A stretch of 64,000 nucleotides of DNA from Butyrivibrio sp. Its GTDB lineage: Bacteria; Bacillota; Clostridia; Lachnospirales; Lachnospiraceae. This document shows, in pieces, positions 63,909 to 64,000 of this stretch. Below the pieces are notes generated by a model. That model did not search any database. It worked only from the letters and a program-made list of their open reading frames with translations, and was not told the DNA's origin. How positions within the stretch are numbered: the first letter of the stretch is position 1; every line of letters starts with the position of its first letter. The stretch spans positions 1 through 64,000 of the forward strand of contig JAGAAO010000099.1 of assembly GCA_017615275.1 (NCBI GenBank), written 5' to 3'. The position numbers and the translations under genes were made by a program.

Positions 63909-64000
63909 AATGGAAGAAAATTGCTGATTATACTACTCTTTTTTGTGACAATTTGATAAAATATCCTCTGTTCGATAGATAAAATGAAAAAAATAGGGGA

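Overview
The window is 64 kb of moderately AT-rich, gene-dense DNA with classical AGGAGG-type ribosome sites, Firmicutes sigma-A-like promoters and many cell-surface genes. Gene content (multimodular secreted xylanase and GH43/CE1 enzymes, liv and met ABC importers, PTPS_related and DUF6056-like membrane proteins, CotH kinases, DUF6465, DUF3791/DUF3990) points to a gut or rumen Lachnospiraceae bacterium of the Butyrivibrio/Pseudobutyrivibrio type. That placement is inference from gene families; no rRNA or tRNA gene is present to settle it.

Layout. 0-2.8 kb: methionine importer metQNI (minus strand). 2.9-9.1 kb: MoxR ATPase, DUF58 protein and membrane transglutaminase in an overlapping operon, then an ApbE flavin transferase and a CPBP membrane protease. 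9.1-14.3 kb: cobalamin lower-ligand and nucleotide-loop genes (cobD on minus; cobT, cobU, cobS, cbiB on plus); cobU carries an extra CobU-like half. 14.3-16 kb: membrane-fused spermidine-synthase-like protein. 16.2-21.5 kb: a two-gene xylan operon, GH10-CBM13-CBM2 and GH43-CBM6-CBM13-CE1, behind a promoter with two 15-bp direct repeats spaced 21 bp apart. 21.5-25.7 kb: small unknown genes, a modular intergenic repeat and a CotH-type kinase. 25.8-31.3 kb: branched-chain amino-acid importer livJHMGF plus a cytidylate-kinase-like protein. 32.5-62.7 kb: a long envelope region with an LtaS/OpgB-like transferase, several GT-C-like polytopic proteins, three GT4 glycosyltransferases, a PseC-like aminotransferase, PlsC, a second CotH kinase, two MBOAT+SGNH O-acylation pairs, two paralogous secreted GK-repeat proteins and a diguanylate cyclase, interrupted by a 5'-3' exonuclease and a superoxide dismutase. 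62.9-63.9 kb: a compact three-gene DUF3791/DUF3990 toxin-antitoxin-like cassette.

The most unusual structures are non-coding. (1) At 43459-43686 eight copies of an 8-bp motif (TACGTGAR / YTCACGTA) alternate in orientation with strict 22/25-bp spacing, a 63-bp repeating dyad. (2) Just downstream is a well-formed small RNA candidate with its own promoter, several hairpins and a terminator (43788-43905), followed by a modular repeat bounded by 27-bp direct repeats and related to a copy at 22441-22570. (3) At 61008-61215 the leader of an MBOAT acyltransferase operon has nested stems, a possible pseudoknot and a terminal intrinsic terminator, beside a GGDEF gene; it looks like a riboswitch or attenuator that I cannot assign to a known class. 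(4) A near-consensus promoter at 57211-57239 is framed by a 12-bp inverted repeat, upstream of one of the secreted GK-repeat proteins.
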